Assembly: GCF_000250655.1 (NCBI RefSeq)
Contig: NC_016935.1
Location: 6,218,001-6,282,000, forward strand
Source: Paenibacillus mucilaginosus 3016
GTDB taxonomy: Bacteria > Bacillota > Bacilli > Paenibacillales > NBRC-103111
Direction: 5' to 3'
Length of the DNA stretch: 64,000 nucleotides
Part shown: positions 10,676 through 19,553 of the stretch, one piece after another
Layout: each line of letters opens with the position of its first letter
How positions within the stretch are numbered: position 1 is the first letter of the stretch
The notes under the pieces: model-generated
What the model saw: only the letters and a program-made list of their open reading frames with translations
Told to the model about the DNA's origin: nothing
Databases searched by the model: none
Translations under genes and position numbers: made by a program

Positions 10676-10681
10676 AGTATA
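10676..10681 (-). promoter_or_regulatory. -10 element of the fapR-fab operon promoter
   Basis: TATACT on the minus strand, immediately upstream of the FapR box. The corresponding -35 hexamer 17 bases further upstream (TTCCAT) is weak. Placement between the rpmF terminator and fapR supports a dedicated promoter for the fatty-acid operon. Confidence 0.6.
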
Positions 10682-10716
10682 ATGGATTTTAGTTGAAAAT
10701 GGAAGGGTTCGCCGGG

Positions 10717-10751
10717 CAAAAAAAATAGCACTCCGCTAAAGGAAGTACTAT
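10717..10751 (-). terminator. Intrinsic terminator of rpmF
   Basis: On the minus strand a 10-bp stem (ATAGTACTTCC with GGAGTGCTAT, one bulge and one G-U pair) is followed by eight T residues. It separates the yceD-rpmF transcript from the fapR promoter. Confidence 0.9.
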
Positions 10752-10771
10752 CTTTTCGAAACTATAAGAGA

Positions 10772-10945
10772 TTATTGAGTAATGATCTCTCTTTTCTTGT
10801 AGTGACCGCAAACCTTGCACACACGGTGAGCCAGTTTCGATTCTCCACAATTGTCACACTTTACCATGCCTGGAACTTCTAATTTAAAGTGAGTCCGGCG
10901 CTTGTCACGGCGCGTCTTGGACGTTCTCCTTTGAGGAACTGCCAT
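10772..10945 (-). CDS. rpmF: 50S ribosomal protein L32
   Basis: Small zinc-ribbon ribosomal protein of 57 residues. I translated it directly: it starts [19 protein letters not shown], contains a four-cysteine ribbon (CDNC and CKVC, residues 30-33 and 43-46) and ends YKKREIITQ. The ATG follows GAAGGAGGTGGGAAT. All four zinc cysteines are present, so this is the zinc-binding form. It lies about 50 bases after the YceD-family gene, an arrangement conserved across bacteria, and ahead of a strong terminator. Confidence 0.97.
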   Translation of the reverse strand: MAVPQRRTSKTRRDKRRTHFKLEVPGMVKCDNCGESKLAHRVCKVCGHYKKREIITQ

Positions 10946-10993
10946 ATTCCCACCTCCTTCAACGAATTCACACCGCCGGTGCAGTGCTCTGTG

Positions 10994-11512
10994 CTACTCT
11001 TGTTTGAAAAAGTCAGCCAGTCCGGCGAGTCTCGGGTCGACCTTGTCCTGCTTGCAGCCGCAAGCCTCGACATTCCGGTCCGTTCCGCAGACGGGACACA
11101 GACCCTGGCAATTTTCACTGCATAACGGGACGAACGGCAGCGCGAGCATCACGCTCTCCGCAAGCAAAGGCTTCAGGTCCACCCGGTCCTCGGATATGTA
11201 GATGACGGGATCCACTTCCTCGTCGTCGTCCTCCGACTCCTCAGGCTCTTCACCCTTGACGAACGTCTCATGAAAATGCGTGGTCACATGCTGATGCACA
11301 GGGGCCAAACAACGGGAACAGGACTGCTCCACATCGATGCGGAGGTCACCGCTGACTTCCGCCGCTCCCTGCCGATCCACAGCTTCCAGCCGCACTTCAA
11401 GCGGACCGAACTTCTGCAGGCTGCCGGTTGTCGGCAGTATGCCGGTCAGGTCCTCCGTTCCTTCCAATACGATGGCGCCTTTGGCTGCCACGTCTTTCAT
11501 ATGGAAAAACAT
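10994..11512 (-). CDS. YceD family protein (DUF177)
   Basis: Protein of 172 residues from the family encoded next to rpmF in many bacteria; it is linked to 23S rRNA accumulation in plants and E. coli. Seen here are the central cysteine pair in VEQSCSRCLAPV, an acidic stretch EEPEESEDDDEEVD and a second cysteine cluster CSENCQGLCPVCGTDRNVEACGC near the C-terminus, possibly a metal site. I chose the ATG preceded by GGGGTGATACTC over a start 20 codons upstream. It is divergent from tmcAL and cotranscribed with rpmF. Confidence 0.9.
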   Translation of the reverse strand: MFFHMKDVAAKGAIVLEGTEDLTGILPTTGSLQKFGPLEVRLEAVDRQGAAEVSGDLRIDVEQSCSRCLAPVHQHVTTHFHETFVKGEEPEESEDDDEEVDPVIYISEDRVDLKPLLAESVMLALPFVPLCSENCQGLCPVCGTDRNVEACGCKQDKVDPRLAGLADFFKQE

Positions 11513-11665
11513 GAGTATCACCCCAAACAGACAAAGATTATTATATCGACTGGTGCCGCTCCTTGTCAACATTTTCAGTTGATTTCCGTTTCATGCTATA
11601 GTAAATCATCATAGACTCGCCCTCTGCCCCCGCGGAGGAAGCGGCACAAAAGGAGCATTGGAACC

Positions 11666-12913
11666 ATGCGGACGGTGGGCCTGATCGTCGAGTACAACCC
11701 GCTGCACAACGGGCATTCTTATCATTACCAACAATCTCTGAAGGTATCGGGAGCGGACGCGGCGGTGTGCGTCATGAGCGGCCATTTTCTCCAGCGCGGC
11801 GAACCGGCGCTCGCGGGCAAGTGGGCCCGCGCAGAGATGGCGCTGGCGATGGGCGCCGACCTCGTGCTCGAGCTGCCCGCCGCCTATGCGGCCCAGCCGG
11901 CCGAGTGGTTCGGCTACGGCTCCGTCTCGGCCCTTGAGGCGACCGGCGTCGTCGACTCCCTCTGCTTCGGCAGCGAGAGCGGCGACATCGCCTGGCTGGA
12001 GCGCGCCGCCGAGGTGCTCGCTTCGGAGCCTCCGCAGCTGCAGGAGGAGCTGCGGCTCGGGCTGAAGGCCGGGCTGCCTTACCCGGCCGCTTACAGCCGG
12101 GCGGTCGCCTCGCTCGTGCCCGGCGCAAGCTTCGAGGAGCTCGCGAAGCCGAACAACACGCTGGGACTGCATTATCTCATTGCCCTGCGCAGGCTGGCAA
12201 GCCCCATTCGCCCGCTGACCATCGCCCGCACGAAGGCGGACTACCGGCAGGAGGACATTACGGACCGGCGCATTGCCAGCGCGACCGCCATCCGCAAGCT
12301 CCTCCTCGAGGGGGGCAGCCTCGACGACACGGCGCCGTATCTGCCTCCCTCCACGCTCGCCATCCTTCAGCGGGAGTACGAGGCCGGACGCTCACCGGTC
12401 AGCTGGGAGCGCTTCGCGCAGGGACTGCTGATGAAGCTGGCGACGATGAGCCCGGAAGCGCTCGCGGACTGCCACGAGGTGACCGAGGGGCTTGAGCACC
12501 GCATCCGGGCGGCGCTCAGCGAGTGGCAGCCGGTCGCCGGGGAAGGCGCCGTCGCCGCCCTTCTCGAGCGGCTGAAGACGAAGCGCTACACGCGCACGAA
12601 GCTGCAGCGGACGCTGCTGCACATTCTGCTCGGGCACTCCAAGGCGATGCTGCGCCCGGAGGTCCTCCGCAGGGGTGTCCCTTACCTGCGGGTGCTGGGC
12701 TTCAGCCCGAAGGGGCAGGCGCTGCTCAAGCGGATGAAGAAGACCGCCAGGGTGCCTGTCCTCACCAAGGTGCCTTCCGGCGATGCGCCGCCCCTGCTGG
12801 AGCTCGATCTGCGGGCCACCTCCGCTTACGCGCTGGGCTTCGACCGCCCCGATCCCCGCGAGATGTTCCGCGACTACTACCAGGCGCCGGTCCGGCGGGA
12901 GGATTCGGAATAA
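11666..12913 (+). CDS. tmcAL: tRNA(Met) cytidine acetate ligase (YlbM)
   Basis: Makes N4-acetylcytidine at the wobble position of elongator tRNA-Met using acetate and ATP. The 415-residue product begins MRTVGLIVEYNPLHNGHSYH, which holds the nucleotidyltransferase HxGH-type motif. It continues with CVMSGHFLQRGEPA and a C-terminal tRNA-binding part. It is divergent from the YceD-rpmF pair, as in B. subtilis, with about 150 bases between the two starts. It ends convergently with ylbL; no clear plus-strand terminator follows in the 250-base gap. Confidence 0.95.
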   Translation: MRTVGLIVEYNPLHNGHSYHYQQSLKVSGADAAVCVMSGHFLQRGEPALAGKWARAEMALAMGADLVLELPAAYAAQPAEWFGYGSVSALEATGVVDSLCFGSESGDIAWLERAAEVLASEPPQLQEELRLGLKAGLPYPAAYSRAVASLVPGASFEELAKPNNTLGLHYLIALRRLASPIRPLTIARTKADYRQEDITDRRIASATAIRKLLLEGGSLDDTAPYLPPSTLAILQREYEAGRSPVSWERFAQGLLMKLATMSPEALADCHEVTEGLEHRIRAALSEWQPVAGEGAVAALLERLKTKRYTRTKLQRTLLHILLGHSKAMLRPEVLRRGVPYLRVLGFSPKGQALLKRMKKTARVPVLTKVPSGDAPPLLELDLRATSAYALGFDRPDPREMFRDYYQAPVRREDSE

Positions 12914-13165
12914 GCGGCGCTGCCGCTCCGGCCCCGGCTCAGTCCACGAGCCTCGTCCAAGCCTGCTTCACGTCCGCCCGGCGTGAAGCGGGCCTGCCGC
13001 CGTGCCCGGGCCGCTGCAGCGCGGACTGACCACGAGGAGGGGAGTCCCCCGGCAGCAGCCCCGCCGCTCCCGCAGGGTACAGCCCACGGGCATGCCCCTC
13101 CCGAGCGGGCGCTTCCCTCTTTTTACCCCTTTCCCCGCCGGTTCCTTCACCTTGGTTTATCCGCG

Positions 13166-13197
13166 AAAAAAAGCCGATGCTCCTTCCGAGCATCAGC
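13166..13197 (-). terminator. Intrinsic terminator overlapping the ylbL stop codon
   Basis: On the minus strand GCTGATGCTC pairs with GAGCATCGGC (one G-U) around a 5-base loop, followed by seven T residues. The ylbL TGA lies within the first arm. Confidence 0.9.
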
Positions 13198-14278
13198 CTC
13201 CGGTCTTGGCCGGCAGCGCCGCCAGATAATCGAGCGCATCCTGCATGGTTCCTACCGGTACGACCTTCATCTCCGTGCCGATCTCCTCGGCCCGCTTCTT
13301 GGCCGCGGAGTAATTCTCGATCGTCCTTCCGCCCTCGGTCACATCCTTCGGGGCGAAGAAAAACTCGGCGCCGGCCCGGTCGGCCGCTACCACCTTGTGC
13401 TGGATGCCGCCGATGACACCCACCTGGCCCTCCGGATTAATGATACCGGTCCCGGCGATCCGGTACCCCTTGGTGATATCCTCGGGGACCAGCTTGTTGT
13501 AAATCTCAAGCGAGAACATCAGCCCCGCGGAAGGGCCTCCGATATCGCCCGCCTGGATCGAGACCTGCTGCGCCTCCGACTCCGCTTTGACGCTCAGCAC
13601 ATCCACCGGCTCCACGCCGAGGCCGATCCGGGCCGGCCCCGTCTCCCCGGACTGCACCGGCAGCGTCTTCAGCGCGATATCCTCCGTCCGCAGAGCGCTG
13701 CCGCGCCGGAAGGTGACGGCCGCTTGGTCGCCTTCCTTTTTGCCCGCGAGGGCGCTTCTTACATCCTCATAGGCCTGGATCGGCTTGTTGTCGATCTTCA
13801 CGAGATAATCCCCGGGCAGCAGCACGTCATGCGCCGGAAACTCGGGATACACCCGCTGCAGCACGACCCCGTCTTTCGAGATCCGGTACGGGATCCCGAG
13901 CTTCTTGTAAGCCGCCTGCATGGCATCGGCCTGCGACGTCAGCATGACGACCTCCTGCCGCTGCGAATACTCCTCCTCCGTCTCGCCTTCCTTCAGCAGA
14001 TCCTGCTTCGGCTGGCGTTCCTGGTAAGGCAGCACGAAGGAGAGCAGGTAGCCCATGAGATTCGCGTTGCTGACCGATACCGTCGTCAGCATGAGTTCGC
14101 CCCGGTCCTCGGGCCCCGGCTGGCTCACCTTCACCATCGGGCCAATGACATCGGCACTCCCCGGCTTGAATATATACAAAGGAAGCGGCATGAAATAGAT
14201 GAAGAAAAGCAGCAGGATCGCCCCGAACACCGAGAATACGATGCGCGACGCCTGCTTGATGTGTCTGGACTCTCCCAT
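13193..14278 (-). CDS. ylbL: PDZ-domain Lon-like serine protease YlbL
   Basis: Membrane-anchored secreted protease of the SepM/YlbL family, implicated in regulated proteolysis outside the membrane in Bacillus. Of 361 residues, the first about 15 are cytoplasmic and one membrane segment (IVFSVFGAILLLFFIYFMPL) follows. A PDZ domain (about residues 130-200) and a C-terminal S16/Lon-type domain complete it. The catalytic Ser is in GGPSAGLMFSLEIYN and the Lys in IGGIQHKVVAADRAG. It is divergent from ylbJ, sharing a 160-base promoter region. Confidence 0.93.
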   Translation of the reverse strand: MGESRHIKQASRIVFSVFGAILLLFFIYFMPLPLYIFKPGSADVIGPMVKVSQPGPEDRGELMLTTVSVSNANLMGYLLSFVLPYQERQPKQDLLKEGETEEEYSQRQEVVMLTSQADAMQAAYKKLGIPYRISKDGVVLQRVYPEFPAHDVLLPGDYLVKIDNKPIQAYEDVRSALAGKKEGDQAAVTFRRGSALRTEDIALKTLPVQSGETGPARIGLGVEPVDVLSVKAESEAQQVSIQAGDIGGPSAGLMFSLEIYNKLVPEDITKGYRIAGTGIINPEGQVGVIGGIQHKVVAADRAGAEFFFAPKDVTEGGRTIENYSAAKKRAEEIGTEMKVVPVGTMQDALDYLAALPAKTGG

Positions 14279-14438
14279 GGGAACTCCCTCCGCCCTTCAG
14301 GCTTCAAGGTCTGTCTCTCTAGCTATCCTACGCACCGCTGGTCTAAACCATGCGGACAAAGCGTAAACATGTACCATCCGCCGCCGGCCTTGTCATCCTG
14401 CGCCCCGGCGCGCCGGCGGACGACAAACCGAAGCTGGA

Positions 14439-15719
14439 GTGATGCGGATGCACCGCCTGCAAGCCCTCTTGTCGCCGCGGCTGGCCACCCTCTTCCTCGG
14501 CATGGCGGCGCTCGCCCTGGTGGCGAGCATTATTGCGTTTCCGGACGGGGCGTTCCAGGCTTCGCTCCAAGGGCTGCACCTTTGGTGGAAGCTCGTCTTC
14601 CCGGCTCTGCTCCCGTTCCTGATCGCCACCGAGCTGCTGCGCGGAATGGGCGTGCTGCACGGGCTCGGAGCCCTGCTCGATCCCCTGCTGCGCCTCCTGT
14701 TCCGGCTGCCCGGCGCCGCCGGCTGGCCGCTGGCCCTCGGGTTCACGGCAGGCATGCCGGCGGGTGCCTCCGCGGTAGGACCGCTCCGCAAAGACGGCCT
14801 GCTGCAGCGGGAAGAAGCCGAACGCCTGTTAGCCGGCTCCCATCTGATGAGCCCCGTCTTCCTCGTGGCTGTCGTCGGAACCGGCTTCCTGCAGAGCCCT
14901 TCGGCCGGACTGGCCCTGGCGCTGCTGCATTATGTCTCGGGTGCCCTCGTCATGCTGTGGCACCGGCTGAACTCGCCGTCTTCCGGGGCTGCCTTACCCG
15001 GAGGCGCAGCCCGCCGCACAGGTCCCGGCTGGCTTAGACACGCCTGGGAGGCGTATCATGACGCCAAAGCCCGCGACGGCCGAACCTTCGGCAAGCTGCT
15101 CGGCGACTCCGTCTCCTCCGGCGTGCAGCAGCTGTTCCTGATCGGCGGCGCCATGATGATGTTCTCGGTGCTTCTCCACGCGCTGAACCTCTCCGGGCTT
15201 CCGTCGCTTCTCGCTTCCGCTCTGTCGCTGCTCGGGTTCGCCGCGCCGGAGGCGAAGCACCTGGCATCAGCCCTGCTGGCCGGTGTGCTCGAGCCGCATC
15301 TCGGAGCGTATGCGCTGTCCCAGGCGGCGGGCACCACGTCGGCTCCGCTGCCTTATGCGCTGCTCGGCGGGCTGCTCGCCTGGGGCGGCTTCTCCACCCA
15401 CGCCCAGGTCAAGAGCCTGACCGCCTCCACCGACCTGCGGTATTCGCGGTTTCTGCTCGCCCGGCTGCAGCATGCGGGCATTGCCTTTTTCCTGACCCTC
15501 GGGCTGTGGCAGCCGCTGATGAGCCGGCTGCATGCCGAGCGTCCCGCGTTCGCCGACTTCGCTCCCGCCGCCTACGGCTGGTCTCTGGAGCAGGACAGCC
15601 TGTGGCCGCTCGTCTCCCCGATGATGCTGCAGTTCGGCACCGCGCTGCTCGTCATGCTCGTCCTGTCCGTCTTCGCGGCCTTCCTCTTCTACCGCGGACA
15701 GGACCGCGAATCTCTGTAG
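14439..15719 (+). CDS. ylbJ: Sporulation integral membrane protein YlbJ
   Basis: Multi-pass membrane protein of the nucleoside-transporter Gate-domain type, needed in B. subtilis for heat-resistant spores (sigma-E regulon). The 426-residue product has about eight hydrophobic segments. Conserved GFTAGMPAGASAVGPLRKDG and GVLEPHLGAYALS carry the Gate-like motifs. The neighbours ylbL and coaD confirm the identity by synteny. It is convergent with coaD, with only 16 bases between the stops and no visible terminator. Confidence 0.93.
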   Translation: MMRMHRLQALLSPRLATLFLGMAALALVASIIAFPDGAFQASLQGLHLWWKLVFPALLPFLIATELLRGMGVLHGLGALLDPLLRLLFRLPGAAGWPLALGFTAGMPAGASAVGPLRKDGLLQREEAERLLAGSHLMSPVFLVAVVGTGFLQSPSAGLALALLHYVSGALVMLWHRLNSPSSGAALPGGAARRTGPGWLRHAWEAYHDAKARDGRTFGKLLGDSVSSGVQQLFLIGGAMMMFSVLLHALNLSGLPSLLASALSLLGFAAPEAKHLASALLAGVLEPHLGAYALSQAAGTTSAPLPYALLGGLLAWGGFSTHAQVKSLTASTDLRYSRFLLARLQHAGIAFFLTLGLWQPLMSRLHAERPAFADFAPAAYGWSLEQDSLWPLVSPMMLQFGTALLVMLVLSVFAAFLFYRGQDRESL

Positions 15720-15735
15720 CCTGCCGCGGCATGCC

Positions 15736-16871
<1,136 letters not shown>

Positions 16872-16974
16872 CCCACAAGCCTTCCTTCCTTAACTGCATC
16901 GAATCTAACGCTATCGTACCATAAACGGAATCTCCTGCACAAAAATCAAATTTTTTTTGTCGTCTGCATGTATA

Positions 16975-17125
16975 ACTTTCCTCCTATGGGGCTATCCTGT
17001 AATTATCGACATCCGAAAATGTCGTAGACAACCGCGGAGAAGACTTACGTTCCCCATAAGCTCTTCGTCCGGTTTCTCCTCTCCCATGAAAGGGCCTCGT
17101 CGTGAGACGGGGCCCGATTTTTTTT
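16975..17125 (+). ncRNA. Candidate structured RNA with its own terminator
   Basis: No coding frame is supported here. On the plus strand TATGGGG (16985-16991) can pair with CCCCATA (17052-17058), enclosing a hairpin CGACAT/ATGTCG (17007-17024). GGAGAA near 17036 could instead pair with TTCTCC near 17075. A strong terminator follows with no plus-strand gene upstream, which suggests a free small RNA. Read on the minus strand the same stems lie in the rsmD leader, where Bacillus has the ylbH leader motif. No convincing plus-strand promoter was found. Confidence 0.35.
17092..17125 (+). terminator. Orphan intrinsic terminator, plus strand
   Basis: GGGCCTCGTC pairs fully with GACGGGGCCC (one G-U) around GTGA and is followed by eight T residues. 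No plus-strand coding gene precedes it; the nearest, ylbJ, ends about 1.4 kb upstream and coaD and rsmD intervene on the other strand. Confidence 0.85.
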
Positions 17126-17329
17126 GTGCAGTTTCCCGAAACCCTTGATATATAAGGCTTTTATCTTTAGTACACCGCAAAATATAATAACGAATACAGC
17201 TTGTTTTTTCTAAATTGTTGGCGACTATTTGGCGACCATAATTTTCAGTTCCCAGGCCTCACGAACCTCCAGAATGAATCCCCAGCTTTTGAAGTTCAAT
17301 CTCATGGGTATACAAGCCCGCTGCGAAGA

Positions 17330-17365
17330 AAAGTAAAAAAGCGATAGTTCATTTCGAACTACCGC
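17330..17365 (-). terminator. Intrinsic terminator downstream of the DUF1259 gene
   Basis: On the minus strand GCGGTAGTTC pairs with GAACTATCGC (one G-U) around GAAAT, then TTTTTTACTTTT. It lies about 150 bases past the stop at 17517; that gap has no supported gene. Confidence 0.85.
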
Positions 17366-17516
17366 CTTACATCTCCATATGGTCGCCGTATCCACTCCGA
17401 AAACAGCTTGTACTTGGTCAACACACCGCAAACAGAACGCTCACCGCTGCAGCTATAACACTGTGCAGCCGTGTCCAACACAAGCATTGCTTGCAAGAAA
17501 TCCTTCAGACGAATTG

Positions 17517-17930
17517 TTACCGCGGAAGGATTCCTACTGCTTTTGCTGCAGCTGTGCTATTTCTAACAAACACTACCGGGTCGCCGACCGATTCCCAGTG
17601 AATATACTTAAACTGAACGTTTTGAAACAGCCAGTGATTATGGATAGCTGTTACTTTAATCCCACGTCTACGAAGCTCTGAAACTAACGGGTTGATCTCT
17701 CTTTCTAAAATTACGGTTTCTCCCAAATTTAACGTCCGTCCGCGCGCATCGCGGGATTCTACAGATAGGAGGAACGGAATTGTCAAAGGAGATCTGCTCC
17801 GACGTCCTAATATTCTCAGATTGAGATTGTTACGGAGCCGCTGAATAACACACGCCCCGTTCGTAATGGATCCTGTTCCACCTGCAATACGGGCTAACCG
17901 ATTACAAAGCTGTTGGGAGATTACGGCCAA
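17517..17930 (-). CDS. DUF1259 domain protein (LppY/LpqO-like), small form
   Basis: 137 residues covering a single DUF1259-like unit; the clearest match is GIKVTAIHNHWLFQNVQF, which resembles the family's VTAxHNH motif. The function of this family is unknown. The start is TTG, placed 7 bases after AGGAGGT, a convincing ribosome binding site. No signal peptide is visible, whereas many family members are secreted and contain two such units, so this is a short form. It stands alone, with its own palindromic upstream region and terminator, in DNA visibly more AT-rich than its neighbours. Acquisition by transfer is plausible. Confidence 0.8.
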   Translation of the reverse strand: MAVISQQLCNRLARIAGGTGSITNGACVIQRLRNNLNLRILGRRSRSPLTIPFLLSVESRDARGRTLNLGETVILEREINPLVSELRRRGIKVTAIHNHWLFQNVQFKYIHWESVGDPVVFVRNSTAAAKAVGILPR

Positions 17931-17992
17931 TTCGATTACCTCCTAAATAAAGATAAATCATTGTATGAGGTAATCTTTGATATGCGTATTCT

Positions 17993-18008
17993 TTTGACTA
18001 TAGTCAAA
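17993..18008 (-). promoter_or_regulatory. Perfect 16-bp palindrome, likely operator
   Basis: TTTGACTATAGTCAAA is fully symmetric and contains a -35-like TTGACT on both strands. It lies about 65 bases upstream of the DUF1259 start and resembles a MarR-type repressor site. A -10 candidate 17 bases downstream (CATATC) is poor. No regulator gene of matching type is adjacent. Confidence 0.55.
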
Positions 18009-18129
18009 GCCCGATTTCTAGATAGAGACAGCATACCATAATTGTAAATTTGAATGTTTACAGGTCTCGACCTACATCAATTCATGCCGGATGTATTGCC
18101 CCTTCCCCTTCCGTCATCTCCCCCCTTTT

Positions 18130-18159
18130 TTGACTCCCAAAACGGCCGGATGATACAAT
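18130..18159 (+). promoter_or_regulatory. Sigma-A promoter for the 18204/yitT-type unit
   Basis: TTGACT (18130-18135), an 18-base spacer and TACAAT (18154-18159), about 45 bases before the TTG start at 18204. Confidence 0.75.
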
Positions 18160-18203
18160 GCTAACAAACAATGCAGCGCCGATGCCGGAAAGGAGGAACG
18201 AAC

Positions 18204-18578
18204 TTGTCCCGGTTCCTGACCGAACGCGCACCCGCTCTGCTGGTCGTGCTCATCGCACTCATCATAAGCGCATCACTCCCTCCGCAGCAGTCACTGACGA
18301 TGCCGCAGCGGGATTATCTGGAGAACTATGGCGTCATTGTCCCCGATGTGCTGCCCGTCAAGCAACCGGTCCCCAAATGGAGAGCGGTTCCGGACACGCC
18401 GCCCCTCCCCTATCGGGAAGGGCGCGAAAGACCGGCACAGAAGGCCCTGCCGGTTCTGCTGCTGCTCTTCTTCCGCTGTGACGTGCGTAAACGGCTGCGG
18501 GCCCGGGTGCTCTCCCCCCTTAAGTTCACTTCGGTTTATGTGGTGCCATGCCGCCGCCCTTTCGGGGTAAACGGATAA
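18204..18578 (+). CDS. Small hypothetical membrane protein
   Basis: 124 residues of no family I recognise. A hydrophobic helix near the N-terminus (PALLVVLIALIISASL, residues 9-24) suggests a membrane anchor. A Pro-rich middle follows, then a basic tail with three cysteines. The TTG start has AGGAGG seven bases upstream and a good promoter about 45 bases before that, which is the main support. The last 40 residues look compositionally odd, so the true end could differ if the sequence holds an error. It lies 33 bases before the YitT-family gene, so probably one transcript. Confidence 0.55.
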   Translation: MSRFLTERAPALLVVLIALIISASLPPQQSLTMPQRDYLENYGVIVPDVLPVKQPVPKWRAVPDTPPLPYREGRERPAQKALPVLLLLFFRCDVRKRLRARVLSPLKFTSVYVVPCRRPFGVNG

Positions 18579-18611
18579 GAGAACATAAATTGAAAGAGGG
18601 GGACTGTAACC

Positions 18612-19514
18612 ATGAATGCAACACCACCGTCGAACGCCGCACCCGCTCCGCAAAAGCAGCACCGGAGGCTGACCAAAAGCAAATTTTTCCGCCGCGCGGT
18701 CTTCATGACTATGGGCTCCATTTTTATGGCGGTCGGACTTGAAATTTTCCTCGTACCGAACAATATCATCGACGGAGGGATTGTCGGGATCTCGATCATC
18801 CTCTCCCACCTATTGAGCCTGCCGCTCGGCCTGTTCCTTGTCCTGCTGAACCTGCCCTTCCTGATCATCGGCTACAAACAGATCGGCAAGACGTTCGCGA
18901 TCTCGACCTTGTATTCGGTCATCGTGATGTCGATCGGCACTACGCTGCTGCATCCCGTGAAACCGCTGACGATCGACCCGCTGCTTGCGGCCGTCTTCGG
19001 CGGGATCATTCTCGGCATCGGCGTCGGTCTGGTCATCCGTTCGGGCGGATCGCTGGACGGGACGGAGATCGTGGCGATTCTGCTCAACAAGAAAACCCCG
19101 TTCTCCGTCGGCGAAACCGTGATGTTCTTCAACTTCTTCATCCTGGGCAGCGCCGGGTTCGTCTTCGGCTGGGATCACGCCATGTACTCGCTCATCGCTT
19201 ATTACATCGCCTTCAAATTGATCGACATCACGATCGAAGGGCTCGACCAGTCCAAATCCGTCTGGATCATCAGCGACCAGCACAAGGAGATCGGCGATGC
19301 GGTCACCTTCCGCCTTGGACGGGGTGTCACCTACCTGAGCGGCGAGGGAGCCTTCACGGGCGACGAGAAGAAAGTCATCTTCAGCGTCATTACCCGTCTG
19401 GAGGAAGCGAAGCTGAAGTCCATTGTAGACGAGCTTGACCCGAACGCGTTCCTGGCGATCGGCAACATTCACGATGTCAAGGGCGGACGCTTCAAGAAAA
19501 AAGACATTCACTAA
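18612..19514 (+). CDS. YitT family membrane protein
   Basis: 300 residues. An N-terminal Pro/Ala/Lys-rich cytoplasmic stretch precedes five or six membrane helices with the family motifs GLEIFLVPNNIIDGGIVGIS and IRSGGSLDGTEIVAILL. A cytosolic C-terminal DUF2179 domain contains GRGVTYLSGEGAFTG and DPNAFLAIGNIHDVKGG. The transported substrate is not known for the family. The start follows AGAGGGGGACTGTAACC. Confidence 0.93.
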   Translation: MNATPPSNAAPAPQKQHRRLTKSKFFRRAVFMTMGSIFMAVGLEIFLVPNNIIDGGIVGISIILSHLLSLPLGLFLVLLNLPFLIIGYKQIGKTFAISTLYSVIVMSIGTTLLHPVKPLTIDPLLAAVFGGIILGIGVGLVIRSGGSLDGTEIVAILLNKKTPFSVGETVMFFNFFILGSAGFVFGWDHAMYSLIAYYIAFKLIDITIEGLDQSKSVWIISDQHKEIGDAVTFRLGRGVTYLSGEGAFTGDEKKVIFSVITRLEEAKLKSIVDELDPNAFLAIGNIHDVKGGRFKKKDIH

Positions 19515-19553
19515 CGATCCTTCCAAGGAATCGCTACAGGAGACCCGAGGCTT

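Noticed and set aside
16944-16970. Minus-strand leader peptide of seven codons (ATG CAG ACG ACA, two AAA codons, ATT, stop) after AGGAGG in the rsmD leader
   Set aside because: Too short to support, spacing is long, and there is no attenuator directly following. Kept only as part of the structured region.
17225-17431. 68-codon minus-strand frame after the DUF1259 gene
   Set aside because: It contains the intrinsic terminator at 17330-17365 and has no good ribosome binding site.
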